A stretch of DNA of 64,000 bases from Ignavibacteriae bacterium HGW-Ignavibacteriae-2 (GTDB lineage Bacteria > Bacteroidota > Ignavibacteria > Ignavibacteriales > Melioribacteraceae). A program made the translations under genes and the position numbers. The stretch spans positions 36,791 through 100,790 of the forward strand of contig PGYT01000005.1 in the NCBI GenBank assembly GCA_002839805.1. Direction: 5' to 3'. The notes under the pieces are model-generated. The model ran no database searches and was not told the DNA's origin. It saw nothing but the letters and a program-made list of their open reading frames with translations. This document shows positions 1-9,073 of the stretch, in pieces (the first letter of the stretch is position 1; each line of letters begins with the position of its first letter).

Positions 1-1326
1 GAAATTAGGTTCGCCCGGATAAAGTGGGTCGGGAGAACCATCCGCCTGGGCTAAGCCAGCCGTTGGTATTCCGTCGCCTTCGCCCAGATCACCTGTGTTC
101 GGAATTCCGTCTATACCAACATCGTGAAGATCAACGTTCCAATCCCCGTCATTATCAATTCCGTCTTCCTGACTCTCATCAATCATTCCGTCGCCGTCAT
201 CATCAAAATTATCTTTTGAGCCGTCAAGTTTTGTGGTTCTGCCAGGACTTTCTAAAAATTTACATCCCAAATAACCCAATGGCAGACCGTAATCCCCTTT
301 TTTATCCTTGTCAAATAAATAGACCATACTTCGGGAATAGACAGGAATTTTGGATACATCCACGGAATCCAAAGAATACGGAGGAATAAATAATCCGACG
401 TCATCACTATTTTCCGGAGTGCCGCCGCCAAGATCGGGATCCCCGTAAAGTCCAAAAAATACTTTATCCAGTCTTTTATTTGAAACGTTAGTAATTGTAT
501 AAACAAAAAAGATTGTATTTTCTGCAAGCGCATTACTCCACTGGAAAGCGCGTCCATCTACCTGAAGTCCTAAACCTTTACGTTTTCTATCATTCGGGAA
601 AGGATAGTATGGAAACTCAAGATTATCCCTATCATCCATAGCCCAAAAGACTTCAGCGTCGGCGTTCGTACCATCCTGTGCAAGAAATCCCGGCCATACG
701 TATTTACCCAAAGCATCGTTGTACCAGCTTCTTGGCCAGCTATCGGGTTTACCATCTCCATTGTTATCGGGAGCAGGATTAGATGCCATATTAGGCTGAT
801 CAGGATCTGCATAACCCGGCAACGGCTGCCATTGCCACAAAGTATCGCGAGATGGAGAGGTTTCCTGCAAACCGTAATTAAGATAGTCGTTAAGACCATC
901 GGAAATGATATGAATTGTATCTCCCTTTTCATTTACAACTTCGGCCCCAACAACAGGTCCAAAAGTAAATACATAGCTGAGGTCGTTCCAAACGAAATTA
1001 TTAACATTTCGTATTAGTCCAAGCCCAGGTCCGATTCCGCCGAAGTTAGTTACCTGAACAGTGATTCGATTACCATTCATTAAATAACTTTTTCTATCGG
1101 CTTGTCCGGTAGTTTTTTTGAGAGATAAGGCAGAATTGTCTTTCATCACAAAATTTTCGGATGTTTTTTCCGATTTCTTAATTTTAGCCGTCTGCTGTTG
1201 TATAAATTCTTTTACAGCGGAATGTTCTCTTTCTCTTCTTTCTTGAACAGATTCCGTTTGAGCAAAGATTCCGCCGCCTAGAAAAGAACTAAGAAAGATT
1301 ATGAACAATATTTTATTAAACTTCAT
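1..1326 (-). CDS. Exported protein with Asp-rich calcium-binding-like repeats (C-terminus beyond window)
   Basis: The frame is open from ATG at 1326 to the left edge (442 codons, no stop), so the gene is cut by the window. GGAG lies 8 bases before the ATG. Residues 1-22 form a signal peptide ending IFAQ. A charged helical stretch follows, then a beta-rich body. Two Asp-rich segments resemble thrombospondin type 3 or dockerin calcium loops: APDNNGDGKPDSW, and near the visible end DDDGDGMID with DNDGDWNVD. It lies 24 bases downstream of the TonB-dependent receptor on the same strand, so co-transcription is likely. I recognise no enzyme family; a surface or outer-membrane-associated protein working with the receptor is inference. 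A C-terminal T9SS sorting domain may lie outside the window. Confidence 0.8.
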   Translation of the reverse strand, partial: MKFNKILFIIFLSSFLGGGIFAQTESVQERREREHSAVKEFIQQQTAKIKKSEKTSENFVMKDNSALSLKKTTGQADRKSYLMNGNRITVQVTNFGGIGPGLGLIRNVNNFVWNDLSYVFTFGPVVGAEVVNEKGDTIHIISDGLNDYLNYGLQETSPSRDTLWQWQPLPGYADPDQPNMASNPAPDNNGDGKPDSWPRSWYNDALGKYVWPGFLAQDGTNADAEVFWAMDDRDNLEFPYYPFPNDRKRKGLGLQVDGRAFQWSNALAENTIFFVYTITNVSNKRLDKVFFGLYGDPDLGGGTPENSDDVGLFIPPYSLDSVDVSKIPVYSRSMVYLFDKDKKGDYGLPLGYLGCKFLESPGRTTKLDGSKDNFDDDGDGMIDESQEDGIDNDGDWNVDLHDVGIDGIPNTGDLGEGDGIPTAGLAQADGSPDPLYPGEPNF

Positions 1327-1350
1327 TTTGTTGTCTCCATTTGGATTAGA

Positions 1351-4122
1351 TCAAAAATCAACAGATACACCAAATCTAACTTCCCTCGGCGATAAATAAT
1401 AAGCCGGGTTATTATATACTTCATTCGCAGTTTTAACTTCCGGATATATTTTCGCCAATCTATCAGTTTCCAACGCCGGCGCTCGTGTAGCACTTAACGT
1501 GTAGTTAGATCTGCCAGTGCTGGCAAAAACAACATTTTCATTCAACGTATCAAAAAGATTAAATACTTTTACAAAAAATGATAAATCAAATCCAAACGCA
1601 TTAAAAGTTTTTTCCGCGAGTAAATCTACTTTTGCTTGCAAAGGTCTTCTTTCTGAATTAGGTCTCAAAAACACCTGTTTCTCAAAAACTTCGGGTGTAT
1701 AAGGAAGTCCAGTTCCTACTTGACTTACAAATGTAACATTCCAATCGTCGGACACACCGTAAGATAAAGTAGCGTTTAGCTGATGTGATTTATCCCAATC
1801 GAGAAAAACAGGAATTTTTTCGGTTTGCCTTCCTGATGAAAGGTCAAGGAAAAAAGCATCGGCACTAAAATCGTTGCCTTCGGCTGTTTGAAAGGTGTAA
1901 TCTAAAGTAAAGCCGAGTCTATCCGATGGAGTTCTTCTTTTTGTAAGTGAAAATACAATTCCTTTAATATTCGCGTAATCTTTGTTCACATAAGTAAAAT
2001 ATGTGCTTTCACCGCTAATACGAATTGTTTGAGGCGCGAGCAGATCACGAACATCCTTAAAGTAACCTGTTATATTGAAAGCTAAATTATCGAGCAACTG
2101 CTGCTGCAATCCAAGTTCGTAGGAAATTGTTTTTTCAGGATTGAGGTTTGCATTACCATAATAAGGAGTACCAAATGAGAATTCATACTCAGAATTGGTG
2201 AACAGATAACTTAACGGAGGCAACTGAAAAAAGTGTCCGTAACTAAAGTGGATTATACCTTTGTCGGTAATAGGAAATGAAACGCCTATTCTCGGACTTA
2301 ATTGCTGCTTAATCTCGGCATCTGCCAACAAAGTATTCCTGTCGATAGTTGACGGAATTGTTGGATCGTATGGAGTCGGATAAAATGTGTCAGTTGAATA
2401 TTTGGATTGCGCGTTAAAAAAATCGTAACGCAGGCCCACATTGACAATCAGTTTATCAAATTCCATTTTATCCTGTACATATAAAGAAAATTCGAATGGA
2501 TTTCTTTCATACTTATTATTTCGTGTTGTGTTGGAACTAAGAATAGTTGGTCGAAGATAAATAAGAGAATCGCGTAATATTTCGAAATATTGGGAATTAA
2601 TTGTGTAATATCTCCACTGACCGCCTGCTTTAATTTCATGCGAGTTATTAATCTGACTTGTCAAATCGAATTTGGCGCCAAGAATTTGAGTTCGTTGATA
2701 TGAGTGCGATTGGCTGCTTCCTTCGAAAGTGCCGCCGGAACGGAATGCAACAGGGGCCGCTTCAGTTCGGGACTTATAATCCGGCTGATATCTTGGATCG
2801 GCGTGTAAACCTTCCAAACTCATACCTGCGTGAAAATCAACTTCGTTTCCGTCTGCATCCAATAAGGGGTAAAGGTATCTCTTAGAATCATCAATATTAT
2901 ACGATGCTCTAAATGTATAAAACGTCCTGTTGCTTAGAGCGTGTCTGATTTCTAAAATGTTTAGTAATCCCCAAGAATAACGGTCATTAACTGCGTCAGG
3001 AGTATATTTAAGTTCGTGCACATAAGGTTTCCATGTTGACGCAGAATAAATCATATCTAAATTAATTTTAAATGTTGAAAACGGTCTAAAAGTTAATTTA
3101 GCTGTTGTGCTCACAGATTCACTGGTGTTCATCGCAACAGTTGAGCCGTCTCCATTTGAAGCTATTCTAATATCATTGGGATTAAATTTATCTTTGTAAA
3201 CAGAATCGGCAGTATTAAACTCTCTTTTTCCGTAAAGATATCCTTTGTCATTATTATATCTGCCTGAAACAAAAAAAGAAATTTTATTCTGTGTGTACGG
3301 AACAGGTCCACTAAGGGTCATTTCTGTAACAACATTATTCAATGGATCAATTTCGTCGATATTATTAAATATATCATTATGTGAACTGAGATGATCGCCT
3401 GTATAAGCGGAAAAACTTCCTCTATATTTTTCGCTGCCTTCTTTTGTAACAGTATTTACAATACCACTGAGAGCGTTACCGTACTCCGCGTTAAATGTAC
3501 CGCTAACAACTGATAGTTCCTGAATAGCGTTAGTAGCAACTGAAACCGAACGGGAGTTATTATAAGGGTTAACGATGGAAACTCCATTAACGGAAAACTG
3601 AGTATCGTAATCTCTTCCTCCCCTAATATGTATTGCTCCATCAACACCCTGGGTAACCCCTGCCTGAAGACTTAATAATTGTGTAACACTTTCCACCGGC
3701 AAGGACTGGATTTGTTCGGAATCAATTGAGGTTTGGGATGAAGTTAAATCTTTTCGTACCATTTGCACTTCAGCTCTTACAACCACAGTTTCTGTAGTAA
3801 TTGATTCTGAAGACATTTCAAAATCCAGACGTGTTGTAAAATCGGCAACTACTTTAACGTCGTAAAATCTTTTTTTCTGTAAACCAACACCCGATGCAAC
3901 AACAGCATATGTACCCGGACTAATATTGTTAATAACAAAAATACCATCAACATCGGTTGCAGCTCCAAGGGTAGTGCCTTCTATAATTATATTTATTCCC
4001 GGTATGGGTTCACGGTTATCTGCATCTAAAACACGCCCCGATATCTTTCCCGTGGTTCCAGCAAAAAGATTTGCATTAAAAACTAGGGCGCAGATTATTC
4101 CATACAGCAATTTTTTGAACAT
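1351..4122 (-). CDS. TonB-dependent receptor with carboxypeptidase-like regulatory domain
   Basis: This outer-membrane receptor or transporter is driven by TonB; the substrate cannot be read from sequence. I chose the ATG at 4122 because AGGAGG sits 5 bases upstream; an ATA-preceded longer frame from 4143 adds only seven residues before it. A signal peptide (MFKKLLYGII...) is followed by a carboxypeptidase-D-regulatory-like beta domain at about residues 25-105 (GRVLDADNREPIPGINI). A plug domain follows at about 120-225 (HIRGGRDYD, EYGNALSGIVN), then a beta-barrel to the end. It closes with the terminal phenylalanine (FGVSVDF) expected for an outer-membrane barrel. Its 923 residues are usual for the family. 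No SusD-like partner is adjacent; the next gene is an exported Asp-rich protein. Confidence 0.92.
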   Translation of the reverse strand: MFKKLLYGIICALVFNANLFAGTTGKISGRVLDADNREPIPGINIIIEGTTLGAATDVDGIFVINNISPGTYAVVASGVGLQKKRFYDVKVVADFTTRLDFEMSSESITTETVVVRAEVQMVRKDLTSSQTSIDSEQIQSLPVESVTQLLSLQAGVTQGVDGAIHIRGGRDYDTQFSVNGVSIVNPYNNSRSVSVATNAIQELSVVSGTFNAEYGNALSGIVNTVTKEGSEKYRGSFSAYTGDHLSSHNDIFNNIDEIDPLNNVVTEMTLSGPVPYTQNKISFFVSGRYNNDKGYLYGKREFNTADSVYKDKFNPNDIRIASNGDGSTVAMNTSESVSTTAKLTFRPFSTFKINLDMIYSASTWKPYVHELKYTPDAVNDRYSWGLLNILEIRHALSNRTFYTFRASYNIDDSKRYLYPLLDADGNEVDFHAGMSLEGLHADPRYQPDYKSRTEAAPVAFRSGGTFEGSSQSHSYQRTQILGAKFDLTSQINNSHEIKAGGQWRYYTINSQYFEILRDSLIYLRPTILSSNTTRNNKYERNPFEFSLYVQDKMEFDKLIVNVGLRYDFFNAQSKYSTDTFYPTPYDPTIPSTIDRNTLLADAEIKQQLSPRIGVSFPITDKGIIHFSYGHFFQLPPLSYLFTNSEYEFSFGTPYYGNANLNPEKTISYELGLQQQLLDNLAFNITGYFKDVRDLLAPQTIRISGESTYFTYVNKDYANIKGIVFSLTKRRTPSDRLGFTLDYTFQTAEGNDFSADAFFLDLSSGRQTEKIPVFLDWDKSHQLNATLSYGVSDDWNVTFVSQVGTGLPYTPEVFEKQVFLRPNSERRPLQAKVDLLAEKTFNAFGFDLSFFVKVFNLFDTLNENVVFASTGRSNYTLSATRAPALETDRLAKIYPEVKTANEVYNNPAYYLSPREVRFGVSVDF

Positions 4123-4170
4123 GCTTTCCTCCTGGAAATACATTTAAAAGAAAGATTCTAAATCTCTTTT

Positions 4171-4193
4171 AAAGAATTGTAGGGAAATTCTTT
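4171..4193. repeat. 8-bp inverted repeat upstream of the TonB-receptor gene
   Basis: AAAGAATT at 4171-4178 and AATTCTTT at 4186-4193 are perfect inverted copies separated by 7 bases. The repeat lies 49-71 bases upstream of the receptor start codon, where an operator or a 5' leader hairpin could act. It is AT-rich and could be chance. Confidence 0.35.
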
Positions 4194-4283
4194 TTCAACG
4201 AGGATAATTTGCATACTTATAAATCGATGTTATTTAAAACGATTTAGAAACAAATTAAGCGCAATATAAATCATTGATTAAAT

Positions 4284-4313
4284 AAAAAAGCCGTGATTTT
4301 ATTCACGGCTTTT
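4284..4313 (-). terminator. Rho-independent terminator of the FG-GAP/T9SS gene
   Basis: AAAAGCCGTGA (4286-4296) and TCACGGCTTTT (4303-4313) form an 11-bp perfect stem with a 6-base loop. On the minus strand it is followed by a T-run, 16 bases after the stop codon of the upstream gene. It separates that gene from the TonB receptor transcript. Confidence 0.88.
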
Positions 4314-4328
4314 CGCAAAATAAATTTC

Positions 4329-6203
4329 TTATTTAACCAGAGTCATTTTTATGGACTTGCTGAAATTACCATACTTTAGAGTCGCAATGTAATTTCCGCT
4401 TACAACTTTTGCGCCCAAATTATTTGTAGCGTCCCAGTTTAGTTCGTATGAACCTTTTGCGTATTCCTGATTATCAACCAAAGTTTTAATTTCTTTACCA
4501 AGCATATCATATACTTTTAACGATACTTTTTTGCTTATCGGTAAGCTAAATTTGATTGAAGTAGTAGGATTAAAAGGATTTGGATAATTTTGTTCCAGAG
4601 TGTAATCCTCAGGAGTAATCATTTTAAGGTCAATAACTTTAATGCCTGTAGGATCGCCGCCTTCAATTATTCTTAAATTATATGCAAAATTGTTCAATAC
4701 TTTACTTTTACTTGTCACAACAAATTTGGTACTGTCGGTATTCCATAAATAGTTGGTAGTGGCAACTGAATCGTCAACACTTTGATAAGCGAGTAACAAA
4801 TCTTCTTTTCCGTTTTTATTTATATCGCCTCTGTCCATCTTTGAAATAAATGAACCGAATGTTGTATCTGTCCATTGAACACCCAAAGAGTCATAATTTT
4901 TATAAGCTATTACCATTGGATCACCAACAGGATAACGATTTACAGTATAGTTGTCACCGCTAAGTATAGAGCCGGTTCCATTGTATTTCATCACTGTAAC
5001 TGAACTTCCGGGTGAACCGCCCAATACTATTTCATCTTTCCCGTCGCCGTCTAAATCAGCGGCGCCTGTTCCCCAGTATTCACCGGTTGTTAAACCAACT
5101 TCTGTCCATAATTTTTCTTTAAGAATAGCAAATTGATTTTGATTCCAAACGTTTACTCCATTCGAACCGGCTGGTAAATCAATCATTCCAACTGAATAAT
5201 TTTTTGCGCTTGCGCCACCGATATAAAGTGCGCCATATATTTCTTCATTTCCGTCGCCGTCAACATCAAGTGCTGAAAGACCCATATAAGCAACAGCATC
5301 TTCAGCCATTTCTTTTGTAAATTCTACATATACTGGTCCGTTAACTCCACCATCTGCGTTTGGAGCCGATGGATATGTGTAAGTATCTGGTCCTGTAGGT
5401 TCAATAGACCACATTCCAAAGAAATTCCAATAATGGTTTACTATTTCTTTTACTCCGTCACCGTCATAATCGCAAGGAATTGATTGCCACCATGAACCTG
5501 CTGAAAGTCCATTAATAGGATGGATAGCAGGATCGCCGCCCTCTACTTGCCAGCTTGCAAAACCAGGAGCGTTACCATTAATTCCAAGGATATATACATT
5601 TTGTTTGTAAGTCATAGTTCCGGCAACATCAACGTTTGCTGTAATTAATTCATCTTTACCATCACCGTCAAAATCATATACTATAGCTCTTTCCCTGTCC
5701 ATTCTATATGTTCCCATACCATTACCTAAATGAAGATCCGCGGGAAAGTCTATTATAGATTCAGTTCCAAAATCGTTATCTGTTCCTGTAAATTCAAATA
5801 CTTGTATCGAACCTGTATATCTTGGGCCTGATGGGAATATAATTTCTTTCATACCATCACCATCAAGGTCGCCAGACTGAACCCATCGAGGAACACTGTT
5901 CGGATTTGCTTCATTTAATTTTGGCGATGACCATACAAGTTCCATTACACCATCATTATATTCAATTAAATGAACACGACCACCGTTTGAATAATCTACA
6001 GCTAATACTTCTGGTTTTCCGTCGTTGTCCAAATCATTCGCGAAATAAGCTCCGCGAACATGGTTTGTTACATCCTGCCATGGTCTTAGTGGATCTGTAG
6101 GATCAAACTGATTGGCATTAAATTTTCCAATTTGATTTACCTGTGCGAACAAACTCATTGATGTAAGAAGCAAAATTGATAAAATCGATAGCATTTTTTT
6201 CAT
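4329..6203 (-). CDS. T9SS-sorted FG-GAP/VCBS repeat surface protein
   Basis: Start ATG at 6203 is preceded by GGAGG at 5 bases and begins a signal peptide (MKKMLSILSILLL...LFAQ). An in-frame extension to 6242 lacks such support. The body carries at least six FG-GAP-type calcium loops with the pattern D-x-DGDG-x-x-E-I (DLDGDGMKEII, DFDGDGKDELI, DYDGDGVKEIV, DVDGDGNEEIY, DLDGDGKDEIV, DINKNGKEDLL), consistent with a beta-propeller. The last ~90 residues are a type A T9SS sorting domain (NYPNPFNPTTSIKF, then VYDMLGKEI, ending in a basic tail). The protein is therefore expected to be exported by Sec, then moved to the surface or medium by T9SS. The ligand is unknown; such propellers often mediate adhesion or carbohydrate binding. 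Confidence 0.9.
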   Translation of the reverse strand: MKKMLSILSILLLTSMSLFAQVNQIGKFNANQFDPTDPLRPWQDVTNHVRGAYFANDLDNDGKPEVLAVDYSNGGRVHLIEYNDGVMELVWSSPKLNEANPNSVPRWVQSGDLDGDGMKEIIFPSGPRYTGSIQVFEFTGTDNDFGTESIIDFPADLHLGNGMGTYRMDRERAIVYDFDGDGKDELITANVDVAGTMTYKQNVYILGINGNAPGFASWQVEGGDPAIHPINGLSAGSWWQSIPCDYDGDGVKEIVNHYWNFFGMWSIEPTGPDTYTYPSAPNADGGVNGPVYVEFTKEMAEDAVAYMGLSALDVDGDGNEEIYGALYIGGASAKNYSVGMIDLPAGSNGVNVWNQNQFAILKEKLWTEVGLTTGEYWGTGAADLDGDGKDEIVLGGSPGSSVTVMKYNGTGSILSGDNYTVNRYPVGDPMVIAYKNYDSLGVQWTDTTFGSFISKMDRGDINKNGKEDLLLAYQSVDDSVATTNYLWNTDSTKFVVTSKSKVLNNFAYNLRIIEGGDPTGIKVIDLKMITPEDYTLEQNYPNPFNPTTSIKFSLPISKKVSLKVYDMLGKEIKTLVDNQEYAKGSYELNWDATNNLGAKVVSGNYIATLKYGNFSKSIKMTLVK

Positions 6204-6368
6204 AAACACCTCCAAGTGTAATTGAAATATAGAATTAGACATGTAGTTAAATTAAAACATAATAATATTTTTTGAAAAGCCCCATTATTTATTCAATTTT
6301 TTTCATCGATATCCCAGAAAATGAATAAAATTACATAATTATTATGTATTCTTTCATAAAAAAGAACA

Positions 6369-6393
6369 AAATGTAACAGTAACTGTAACATTT
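6369..6393. repeat. Near-perfect 25-bp palindrome in the 6204-6502 gap
   Basis: The 12-base halves at 6369-6380 (AAATGTAACAGT) and 6382-6393 (ACTGTAACATTT) are inverted copies around A6381, with a single A/A mismatch. The sequence also holds a direct repeat of TGTAACA. On the minus strand a T-rich tract follows, so it could be a terminator for the signalling operon ending at 6503, or an operator ~170 bases upstream of the FG-GAP protein gene. The rest of this 299-bp gap shows nothing else convincing. Confidence 0.55.
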
Positions 6394-6502
6394 CGGTTTA
6401 TAAATATCTTAAAAATATTGGTCTAACTCAATAATTTAAGAATAAAATTTTATCCCCAAGCAAAGGATAATGCATAAAAGTGGAATTAGAGCGGTAATTA
6501 AT

Positions 6503-9073
6503 TTAATAAACAGATTTTAAAAGAACTAAGGTAATATCGTCATTTTGCGGAGAACCGTTCCTGTGTTTAATTAAATCATCAAGAACACAACCCATAATTT
6601 CAGAACAATTTTTATTCAAATTTCTCCCCAATATAACATTTAGTTTTTCAGTACCAAAGAAATTATTTTGATGGTCCATTAGCTCTGTAATACCATCAGA
6701 GTAAAGTGTAATCAAACTATTATCTTCCAAAGGGATTATTATTTCTTCTAGAACAGTGTTAAAAATTTCACCTTTCTCCAGCCCTATCCCTATACCACGC
6801 GGAGTATATTCCTTGGCTCCATCGGATGTTGTAATAAGCAATGGAGTATGCCCGGCTCGAGCAAAGGTTATAGTTTTTTTATCACTATCAATAAGGGCTA
6901 TGGATACTGTAATAAACCAGTTTTTTTCAATTGAGTTATAAATACGCTGATTAATTTCCATAAGTACTTCTTTCGGAGAAAGTAAACCATTGCAATAAAG
7001 CTGCATCATCGTCTGCAATTTAGACATATAAAAAGATGCCGCCAATCCTTTGCCCGAAACATCTCCGATAACCGCAAAAAGTTTTTTGTCTGAGATTGGA
7101 ATAAGATCAAAATAATCGCCGCCTACATGCATTGCCGGAATCATTTTACCGCAAATATCAAGACCTTCTATCGAAGGGAATTTTGTGGGCAATAAACTAT
7201 CCTGAATAAGGCGGGCATTTTCAAGATCTCGATCCAATTTTAATTTTTCAGATTCCGATTCATACAGACGCGCATTCTCAATGGCAACAGCGGTTTGGTT
7301 AGCAGCTGCTAAAAGTAATTCCAAATCTTTTCCCGCAAATTTAGAACCGGAGTGTTTTAAGCCGAACAAAAGAAATCCGATTATTCTTGATTGAATTTTC
7401 AGCGGTAGAATAGTAAAAATTTCTTCATCATTTAGTTTTGTATGATCTTCCGGAAAGATCATAGGAAATTCACTGTCTTCAATAACTAATAATAAATTTG
7501 AATCCTTTTTCGATAGTATCAATTGAGCTAAATTGCCAATATTTACTTCAACCGCTAATTCATTTTGCCTGAATCCAATACTTTCTGCTAAATTATAAAC
7601 GTTGCTTCTCGATTTGTCTTTAAGCATAATCCCGAATCTATTTACTCGAAGCGCTTCAACAAAAGTTGAGGATGTGGATCGTAATATATTTTCGAGACCG
7701 AATATTGTAACTACATCGCCGCTGAATTTTAATATAACTTTTTGATAAGCGAATTGTTCGGGATAAAAACGGCGCGTTATCAATTCCTGAAATCTCTCTT
7801 TAGTAGATTGGAATATTATGGCGAAGACTATAAATATAATTGCCGCGATAATGCCCTGATACTCGGTTCCAATAACACTGCTTAAGGATTGACCAAGTAT
7901 ATATATAATCAAGAAATAAATTGCCGCGATTGAGACAGTAGCAACACCATATAAAAGTGTGTTTTTCAATACATCTGTTACGTCCATTAATGAGTACTTA
8001 AAAATTGAAAAACCAAAAGCGATTGGTATTAAAGCAATAAGAACTATAGGTGAATATAATAACGGCGAATTATATAATGTTGACGGCGGTACCGATCTGC
8101 CAAGAATTACAGTATAAATTGTAGCGCAAACACCAATCGTATATGCAACAAGAATTATAAATATCGCGTTGCGTTCATTTTTTGTCTGCAGCCTTAAATA
8201 GTTGATGAACAATGACACCAGACCAATTATTGCGCTTATTAAAAGAAGTCCGCTAACAAAAAAATTATAATACGCTAAAAACAAATTAAGAGCTACAGTG
8301 CTGTCGTAGATATACCCGAATTTAAATATTAGCACAGATACAAAAATGATAAAGGGAATAAGGTACAATGTTTTTGTAGTGTATTTTTTATCAATTATTG
8401 AAAACTTTCGTGGAAACACCCAGAAAAAATGAATTATGAGGAACGGTAAAAAAACGCCTCCAAAACTTTGAAGATTATCAAGGAAAATAAGAATTGCTTT
8501 ATAAGAGTAAAGAGGATTATAAATATTTTGTGTAACCAATAGAGTAAAAGTGGAAAACAGAACAAGAGTAGCGCCTATTCGGAAAAAAAGAACTTGTGTA
8601 AAACCGTCGGGTTTGGCATTTATTACAATGGCTCCTACAAGAAGCCAGATAGCACCGATTAATATATAAGCCAGCCCACCAATTTGAGTAAGTTTTTTAA
8701 CTTCAACTTTAGCATCGAAAGTCCGTCCGTCACGGCTTACACGGTAAGTGGCAGAATCCCCTGTATCCAAGGAATAAAGAGTAAGACTGGCAATTTGAAG
8801 ATTCTCAATTTTTTTTCCGTTTATTTCTATCAGTTGATCGCCGTCTCGTATTCCCGCGTTCCAGGTTACTCCTTCAAATTTCACATCCTCAAAAAAGAAA
8901 CCTAATTCTTCATCATCCGATAGTTTAGGACTCCAAATACATTCATCGTTTGGTTGGCGTGTAATTTCGAAAGTAAAATATAACTGCACCATTACTAAAG
9001 AAAATAAAAATATAAGCGCTGGGGTAAGCAGCTGTTTGCGGTATTTTGTTATAAGATCTCTGATAGTTTGCAT
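6503..9073 (-). CDS. Membrane SpoIIE-type PP2C phosphatase with PDZ and GAF domains
   Basis: Predicted Mn/Mg-dependent Ser/Thr phosphatase that would dephosphorylate a STAS anti-anti-sigma partner. Residues ~16-34 form a membrane segment. A PDZ-like domain follows (~55-125; GIRDGDQLIEINGK), then about seven more membrane helices (~133-400), a GAF domain (~450-600; ending TAVAIENARLYES), a linker helix and the SpoIIE domain (~640-856). The metal-binding acidic motifs are intact: GGDYFD, DVSGKG, YSDGITE, NDDITLV. The start overlaps the preceding stop (TAATG), so it is the last gene of the signalling operon. The extracytoplasmic PDZ suggests sensing of an envelope peptide or misfolded protein; that is inference. 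At 856 residues it is longer than typical RsbU. Confidence 0.9.
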   Translation of the reverse strand: MQTIRDLITKYRKQLLTPALIFLFSLVMVQLYFTFEITRQPNDECIWSPKLSDDEELGFFFEDVKFEGVTWNAGIRDGDQLIEINGKKIENLQIASLTLYSLDTGDSATYRVSRDGRTFDAKVEVKKLTQIGGLAYILIGAIWLLVGAIVINAKPDGFTQVLFFRIGATLVLFSTFTLLVTQNIYNPLYSYKAILIFLDNLQSFGGVFLPFLIIHFFWVFPRKFSIIDKKYTTKTLYLIPFIIFVSVLIFKFGYIYDSTVALNLFLAYYNFFVSGLLLISAIIGLVSLFINYLRLQTKNERNAIFIILVAYTIGVCATIYTVILGRSVPPSTLYNSPLLYSPIVLIALIPIAFGFSIFKYSLMDVTDVLKNTLLYGVATVSIAAIYFLIIYILGQSLSSVIGTEYQGIIAAIIFIVFAIIFQSTKERFQELITRRFYPEQFAYQKVILKFSGDVVTIFGLENILRSTSSTFVEALRVNRFGIMLKDKSRSNVYNLAESIGFRQNELAVEVNIGNLAQLILSKKDSNLLLVIEDSEFPMIFPEDHTKLNDEEIFTILPLKIQSRIIGFLLFGLKHSGSKFAGKDLELLLAAANQTAVAIENARLYESESEKLKLDRDLENARLIQDSLLPTKFPSIEGLDICGKMIPAMHVGGDYFDLIPISDKKLFAVIGDVSGKGLAASFYMSKLQTMMQLYCNGLLSPKEVLMEINQRIYNSIEKNWFITVSIALIDSDKKTITFARAGHTPLLITTSDGAKEYTPRGIGIGLEKGEIFNTVLEEIIIPLEDNSLITLYSDGITELMDHQNNFFGTEKLNVILGRNLNKNCSEIMGCVLDDLIKHRNGSPQNDDITLVLLKSVY

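Noticed and set aside
24..389. Plus-strand frame of 121 codons at the left edge
   Set aside because: It is antisense to the continuous exported-protein frame running 1326 to 1, which has a signal peptide, ribosome binding site and calcium-loop motifs. Two shorter same-strand frames at 252-557 and 570-932 are also shadows of that gene.
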